Positions 58,261 through 64,000 of a stretch of DNA of 64,000 bases are shown piece by piece. Positions within the stretch are counted from its first letter, which is position 1, and each line of letters starts with the position of its first letter. Below the pieces are notes generated by a model. That model searched no databases, had not been told where the DNA came from, and saw only the letters and a program-made list of their open reading frames with translations. This DNA is from Codonopsis lanceolata (taxonomy: Eukaryota > Streptophyta > Magnoliopsida > Asterales > Campanulaceae): positions 9,601,350 to 9,665,349 of the forward strand of contig CM028378.1 of the NCBI GenBank assembly GCA_013146195.2, written 5' to 3'. A program made the position numbers and the translations under genes.

Positions 58261-60235
58261 GTGATCGTTTGTTACAGCTTTTTTAAAGAGGCTTTTGGCT
58301 TTTGACTTTTAATAAGTTAAATTTATAGTGTTTGTTTTAGCTTTTAAGCCAAAAGCCATTAAGTAAGGTACAACCCTTCATTTGCATAAAGAAGCCGAAG
58401 CCAAAAAGCCAAAAATTTTAGCATTTTAGCAACATTTGAAAAGCATTCCCAACCCTTCTCCTTCCACGAAAAGAAAATTTTAATTCCCAAGCTTCTATTC
58501 ACGAAAAGTTAAAAGCTATCTCCATGTATGTTTGTTATCGTAAAAGGAACAACATGGAAAGTCGAACAAGCGGTGGCGGTGAGAGGTCTGGGAGGCGAGC
58601 GAAAGTGGATTTCATCACCTGCTATCTCCATCTTCTGGTTTGTTATCCCTCCATCTCTCTGTCTTTATAATTTTTAATTTTTGTTGTCTCACCCATTCTC
58701 GTCTTACCTTATTCTCAATCTAGCTGCTCGTCATTGAAATTGCTTGCCATTATAATCATACAAGAATTGAATCTGTCATTTGAAACATGTCTGTTTGTTA
58801 TCAAATTTGTTTTGTTTGAAATGTCTGCTCGTCATTTCATGTCTGTTTGTTATCAAATTTTTTTTGCTTGAAATGTCTGCTCGTCATTGTCCTATTACTT
58901 TATTGTCATTACGTGGGACATCGACAAAAGTCTATTGGATCCCCCTTAGTAAAGCTTGGGACATTCTCGGATCCCCACATTTCTATTGGATTAACGCCAT
59001 TGAGGACTCTTTGATCCCCACATTTCTATTATTAACTGCTAACTTCTTTTGGGGCCAAGAATAAGGAAGGAATATATAAAGCCCATAGCTCTCTTCAAAA
59101 CATTATGATAGACATAATTAGATAATACAAAATCATCGCAACTTTGAAAAATATAGCTCTAGTTCCTACAATGTTCCTACAATAGAATTTGGATAACATG
59201 TTATGTTGGACTTGGACGTAATCATGCCCTCACCTATAATTTAGCAGAAAGTCATATAATCCATGTACATTCGCATGGCCACTGAACAAGAGCAAAGATT
59301 GTGGGCTATTATCCATATCAGACACCGAAGCCACGCGTCGAGTCTGCATAAATATAAGTGGAAGTGATAATAGATGATAAAAGAAAAGGAAATTATCAAG
59401 CTAGACAAGGCCCTTCAGAAATTTAGACAGTAACAGACAAGTCTGTCATTTTTTAAAGATTTTTTTGGCTCTTTTTCATTTGATATTCACAACTCCTTTC
59501 CAGGTTACACAGCAAACTTATAATGCAACAAAAATTTACAGTAGAAATTTGCAATTTCATCTGTGCTTCACATTATAAGCACTGGTTAAGTTAGTACGAC
59601 TAGTGAATTTCATCAATGTTCATACTGAAAAACTGAAAAGCCATAATATTAGTACAACTAGCGAATAACTCAATGTTCATACTGTTTATATGATAGATGC
59701 CGATACAATGTTGGAATTGTTAGGATTTTCTTGTTGAGTTATATAATTGTGATATGTATTCCTTTAGATTCTAGATTAGTGCAAATACTACAATATAAGT
59801 CTACACAACTCAACTTGCAACATCTCCTTCTCATTAATGCTTATATTATAATTATATTATATGCTAGAGAGATCACAATCTCACATCAAATAAAACAATC
59901 TGTCCAGCTCTTTGACTTTCTTAGATCAAAATTGGTATTTGTAAATGTGAATTGGTAGGTATTGTATCATATACTCTTCTTCCTTTGAAAGATCAGAACT
60001 CTTCTTCCTTTGTATCATATACTCTTCTTCATTCACGTGTATATACTCTTTGTCATTTCCGTCTCCTTATCCTTATGTTTCTATTTATGCTTTCTAATTT
60101 TAAATCTCGGGGTTTTCAGTCTTAAAAACGTACTCCTTACCCCAGTTGATTCTTACGTTCATAACTAAATTTTATCTTTCTTAATGATCTCTTTTTGTTT
60201 TGTTTCACTCTATCTCTCTCTCTATCGGAAGGCAG

Positions 60236-61254
60236 ATGGAATCACGATATGTCATTATGCAAAACAAAGGGAAGGGAGGAAAGGGGAAGGAGAAGGAGAA
60301 GGAAGAAATTCCCTTTGAAAAGGCTGTTTGGGATCCCGTAGCCAATGAGATATTTGTGTCTATATGTGTGGACTTAGTTTTGTCAGGAAATAAGCCAAAT
60401 TCATCTTTATCAAAATATGGGTTTGGGGAACTGATAAAAAAATTTAATGAGAGAACTGGAAGAAAGTATATAAGGAAGCAGTTTAAGAATCATTGGGATG
60501 CATTAAAAAAAGATTGGAGTTTATGGAGGCAGTTGACTCATGGAGAAACTGGACTAGGTATGGATCATGATTTGGGTACCATTGATGCTTCTGATGAATG
60601 GTGGGACAAAAAACTTAAGGTATATATAATACTAATTCATGTCATTTAAGGTTTTAATCTATTTCGTTAGGTGAAACTATAATATTATCACTTAAATTGC
60701 AGATAGTTCCAGAAGCAGCTAAGTTTAGGACTGATCCACTCGCCCATTGGAAAGAGTTGCAAACCATATTTTGTGATAGTGTTGCTACTGGTGAACATGC
60801 ATGGACGCCTAATTCTGGTGTACTTCCACCACACATGGTTAACTTAGACACCGATGATGAAAATGCGCAACCCCTTGAAGACATTGGAATTGATGATGAT
60901 GATGATGCAAGTACTGTTGCGGCAAATGCAAGGAAGAGAGTAGGTACATTAGGGCCACGCAAGGCAAAGACAAAGAGGGTTAGTGCTTCCAACAAGCTCA
61001 CTGAGGCACTAGACAAAATTGTGGAGGCGATAACTAATGATAGCGTCACATCTGCCCCCGCATATGTTGAGCCACCTTTTTCTATTCGGGAGTGTCTTGC
61101 ATGTTTGGATGATATGATTAGCGTAGGCGATCCATTGTACGCCTTTGCGCTTCATTTGTTTCACCGTCCTGTTAGTCGTGAGATTTTTCTCCAACTAACT
61201 GTTGAGGCTCGTCTTATTTGGTTGAAAGCTGAACAAGCTTTAAGCAAAAAGTAA
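60236..61254 (+). CDS. Harbinger Myb/SANT-like DNA-binding protein
   Basis: Two exons, 60236-60619 and 60703-61254 (GGTATAT donor, TTGCAG acceptor, phase 0), 311 residues. The N-terminus is Lys/Glu-rich (GKGGKGKEKEKEEI). Residues about 30-125 form the Myb/SANT-like domain: WDPVANEIFVSICVDLVLSG, RKQFKNHWDALKKDWSLW and DASDEWWDKKLK. An acidic linker (DDDDDAST) and a basic patch (RKRVGTLGPRKAKTKRV) follow; the C-terminus FSIRECLACLDDMISVGDPL resembles the usual tail. In this superfamily the partner binds element ends and helps bring the transposase into the nucleus. The ATG at 60236 follows an acceptor-like GGCAG; an in-frame ATG at 60200 is possible. No stop or frameshift. Confidence 0.88.
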
Positions 61255-61498
61255 AAAGTTGTTTGGTTTGTTTTATATTGATGGATGACATTCGACGTTT
61301 TGATATATTAAATTAAGATGATTTGTCTCTATATTACTAATGGATGGTGTTTTGTTCTAAAATCCAGTTCATGTTTTTGTTAAGATATTGTCTCTATGTT
61401 ACGTTGATGTTTTTAATTATTCTATTTTCTTTCATTTGAAGAGTTTTTTAATTTATAAATTTCATTATCACATTTATTTAATGTTATTTGCAGTTGAA

Positions 61499-62925
61499 AT
61501 GAATGTGAATGATGAATATTCATATTCTTCTGATGAGGAAAACAATCTCAAGCTGGCAGAATCTCTATCGAAAAAAAAAATTGCTTCTCAAGCGCGCAAG
61601 AAGAAAATGCTTGCTTTAACAAGTCTAGCTATTGCAAAATACAAATTTGATACGTATATCAAAAAATCACCATGTAGACCATCTGATGTTGCAGGTTGGA
61701 AGTTTGTTATGGAAATTCTTGAATCTGAAACTGATACACGTTCTAATGAGATGTTTCGTATGAGGCGAGAATCATTCATACACTTGTGTACATTGCTACA
61801 AAATGAATATGGATTGAAGCATAGTAGACATGTTAGAGCGGAGGAAAAACTAGCAATGTTTCTCTTGTTAGTTGGTCACGGTGTATGTCATAGGGTTGTT
61901 CAAGAGCTATTTCAAAAGTCTGGTGAAACAGTAAGTAAGTATTTTCATGAAGTTCTTCGTGTTACTACGAAGATGTCAATGGATTGGATCGCGCCTTCAA
62001 CTAACACCAACATACATGATCATATTAGAAATAACAAGAAATATTGGCCATATTTTAAGGTACAATTTTATCTCTACATTTTACTACTTATATTTTAATT
62101 TGAAATTTTATTTTTATTCTTTATTTGTAACATACATGATTGTATTGGTGCTATAGATGGCACCCATGTACGAGTTACGGTTGCTGTCGAAGAGCAAGGT
62201 CGATATATTGGTAGAAAAGGATATGCAACTCAAAATATATTGGCAGTATGTGATTTCGACATGTGTTTCGTTTTTGTAAAGCCTGGATGGGAAGGAACGG
62301 CTCATGACACACGTATTTTTCTACATACTCTTCGAGATCCATCATCAAAGTTCCCGTATCCCGTGCCTCGTATGTGTCAATTATATACGAATATTACACA
62401 TATTTATATGTAATTTTATTTATTTTACATGAATTTAATTTTACTTTCATTGCAGCTCAATATTACCTGGTTGATGCTGGATATCCTAATAAAATAGGAT
62501 ATCTTGCACCATACAAGGGGGAGAGATATCATTTACCTGAGTTTCAACTTAGTCAGCAGCCTCGAAACGCAGAAGAGATGTTTAATGAAGCTCATTCCTC
62601 ATTACGAAGTGTGATTGAGAGAACATTTGGAGTCTGGAAAGGAAAATGGAGAATTCTATAGCGCATGCCTTATTATCGGTATGCTGATCAAGTTTGTATT
62701 GTGTCTGCAACAATGTCAATTCATAATTTCATTCGTGGAAGAAATCTTGCCGACGACGACTTTCAACATTATGATAACCAACCTGATTTCATACCAATTA
62801 ATCAGCGTGATGAACCTAGTGTAGCCAATCACCAACCTAGTGGCCCTATTTTAGGTAGTGAAGACCCTGAGATGAATGTTGTGAGAAATAACATTTGTTA
62901 TCAAATATGTATGGGTAGTGAATGA
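61499..62925 (+). pseudogene. PIF/Harbinger DDE transposase, one stop
   Basis: Three exons, 61499-62059, 62138-62369, 62456-62925, about 420 codons. N-terminal helix-turn-helix-like part (FRMRRESFIHLCTLLQNEYG, EEKLAMFLLLVGHGVCHRVV). The nuclease has DDE residues: CIGAIDGTHVRVTV (first Asp), GWEGTAHDTRIF (second Asp) and VIERTFGVWKGKWRIL (Glu). The ending MPYYRYADQVCIVSATMSIH is typical. A TAG at 62659-62661 right after WRIL stops the protein just past the catalytic Glu. The acceptor before GATTGTATTGG (62138) lacks AG, so splicing of intron 1 is also doubtful. The role is cutting and rejoining element ends at TTA/TAA. Confidence 0.88.
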
Positions 62926-63343
62926 GTGTGTACTACTTTATTACCTAATATTATGAGACAATTTGATTTTTATATCTTTAATTCCTGCATATTTTGTATT
63001 TACATTTCTCACTTTGATTTAAGAATAGGTAAAATAATATTTAGTATTAATACAAAAATTGTATTATATTAAATTTTAACGCAATTTAGAAAAACAAAAA
63101 TGGTTAAATTTCTATGTAGTTATTTGATAGTTATCATGCATGCAAGCCAACTTAAATATTAGGGTATTTTGGTCATTTTATTATGAATCTGTCATTTTCA
63201 GCTTTTTTAACAAACAGTTACATGTAGCTTGTAACAACTCGTAAGTTGCTTCTAAACAGTTGAAACAAACAGTATTCAGGATATTAGCCAAAAGTCATTC
63301 AGCCAAAAGCTATCAGCCATCAGCCGCGACAAACGAGCCCTAA

Positions 63344-63540
63344 AGAGTTGTGGTGTCCTTTAGGCAATAGTTGCAACCCCTGGGTCTGGTGGGCTGCGAC
63401 CAGGTTCAACGAACCAGTTCATAGTTGAATCTATGCACCCTTTCGGAGTCCAACCGCCCTGTAACCGCCGGCGCCTGATCAAGGAGACTTTGAGCTGCCT
63501 CCCATACACATGTTCGGCTAGTTGTCTAGCTTTGATAAGT
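63344..63540. other. Unassigned flank
   Basis: GC-richer than its surroundings (GGGCTGCGACCAGGTTCAAC, CAACCGCCCTGTAACCGCCG). No coding homology seen. Confidence 0.35.
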
Positions 63541-63762
63541 TAAGGTTAGGTTCATATATATGACCTAAGTGACAGATATGATCCATATGTTCTTGTTCTT
63601 ATGATATAGAATTGATGAATTATTTGGGATTGAGACTGAACTATAATTTGACAGTTTATATATATATTTCGTGGACGAACCCAAGTTATTGAATGATACC
63701 TTATCTAAATAAGCAATAGAGTAAATGCAAGTGAAACCCTAATCCTAAATTTCCCTCCTCCA
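63541..63762. repeat. Dispersed repeat (copy B), inverse of 23810-24055
   Basis: Its inverse reads GGAGGGAAATTTAGGATTAG, GGTATCATTCAATAACTTGG, CAAATAATTCATCAATTCTA and ACATATGGATCATATCTGTC, paralleling the copy at 23.8-24.06 kb. It interrupts the copia integrase to its right. Confidence 0.75.
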
Positions 63763-64000
63763 TCATCTCTTTAAGAGTACGATTCTTGTGTTCAGTAACT
63801 CCATTTGATTGAGGTGAGTATGGAGCCGTCGTTTGATGAATTATGCCAGATTCCCAACATAAGTCTTCAAACGGAGCAACAATTCTCCAACTCTATCACT
63901 TCGAATTTTCTTAATTGTTAAATTAAGTTGATTCTCAACTTCTTTCTTATAAGTTTTAAAAGCTTCTAAGGCTTCATCTTTGCTTTTCAAAAGGTATACA
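63763..64000 (-). pseudogene. Ty1/copia integrase fragment (runs off the window)
   Basis: The minus strand reads YLLKSKDEALEAFKTYKKEV, then ENQLNLTIKKIRSD, and after a one-base frameshift GIIHQTTAPYSPQSNGVT and EHKNRTLKE. This is the conserved core of copia integrase including the catalytic region around SP-Q-NG-V-E, where the Glu precedes HKNRTL. The next residues are lost at the repeat junction. Decayed fragment. Confidence 0.85.

Larger units (their letters stand above)
58261..63340 (+). mobile_element. PIF/Harbinger transposon, nearly complete
   Basis: The TAA target duplication (58258-58260 and 63341-63343) brackets inverted ends GTGATCGTTTGTTACAG and, inverse of the right end, GGGCTCGTTTGTCGCGG. 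The subterminal AAAGCC/GGCTTTTGGCTTTT motifs repeat at both sides. It carries the two genes standard for this superfamily: a Myb/SANT-like protein (60236-61254) and a DDE transposase (61499-62925), both on the plus strand. The first 2 kb is non-coding with one short leader frame (MESRTSGGGERSGRRAKV near 58555). Confidence 0.9.

Overview
The window reads as nuclear DNA of a flowering plant, most likely a eudicot. It is AT-rich, has GT-AG introns, poly-pyrimidine tracts and microsatellites, and carries plant-specific gene families and plant transposon clades. I cannot name the species from sequence alone. Only two genes look like ordinary host genes. One is an intronless-CDS glycylpeptide N-tetradecanoyltransferase (NMT, 39298-40596, +) with an intron in its 5' UTR. 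The other is a six-exon single-Myb-histone / telomere-repeat-binding (TRB-type) gene (56443 down to 45394, -). They are convergent, tail to tail. Almost everything else is transposable-element DNA, much of it nested.

Layout. 1-9100: Helitron ends and a candidate 4.3 kb Helitron (861-5187) holding a probable solo LTR and gene-like fragments, then low-complexity DNA, a Stowaway MITE, a second Helitron 5' end, a foldback element and a tandem array of splice-donor-like units. 9350-12925: a decayed plus-strand Ty3/gypsy (Tat-type) element. 12.9-31.5 kb: a large minus-strand Tat/Ogre-type element. It has a 1.77 kb 5' LTR (29757-31529), a tRNA-Arg-type primer-binding site, and broken gag, protease, RT, RNase H plus second RNase H, and integrase. 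On the opposite strand, beyond integrase, are two extra genes: an intron-containing plant-mobile-domain (PMD) gene and a DUF7745-like gene. A TRIM element (27377-27968) and a chunk of other retroelements (about 23.6-26.9 kb) sit inside gag-pol. No second LTR was found at the left edge.

31.5-39 kb: intergenic DNA with a small hAT MITE, a Helitron 3' end (36735) and a long-TIR MULE (37296-38922) ending just before the NMT leader. 40.6-45.4 kb: NMT 3' flank, a Harbinger-derived MITE with a Stowaway inside it, and a hAT-like element. 45.4-56.4 kb: the TRB gene, whose 5.75 kb first intron holds a LINE fragment, a complete 2.2 kb LTR element and a 1.34 kb MULE with a 9-bp target duplication. 58261-63340: a near-complete PIF/Harbinger transposon with both a Myb/SANT-like gene and a DDE transposase gene. 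Its termini match the Harbinger-derived MITE 16 kb away. 63.5-64 kb: a dispersed repeat and a Ty1/copia integrase fragment.

The most unusual item is the retroelement with sense gag-pol and antisense, spliced PMD and DUF7745 genes. Extra and antisense ORFs are known in the Tat clade, so this is an instructive example rather than a proven new system. All identifications come from reading translations and repeats by eye; no database search was run.
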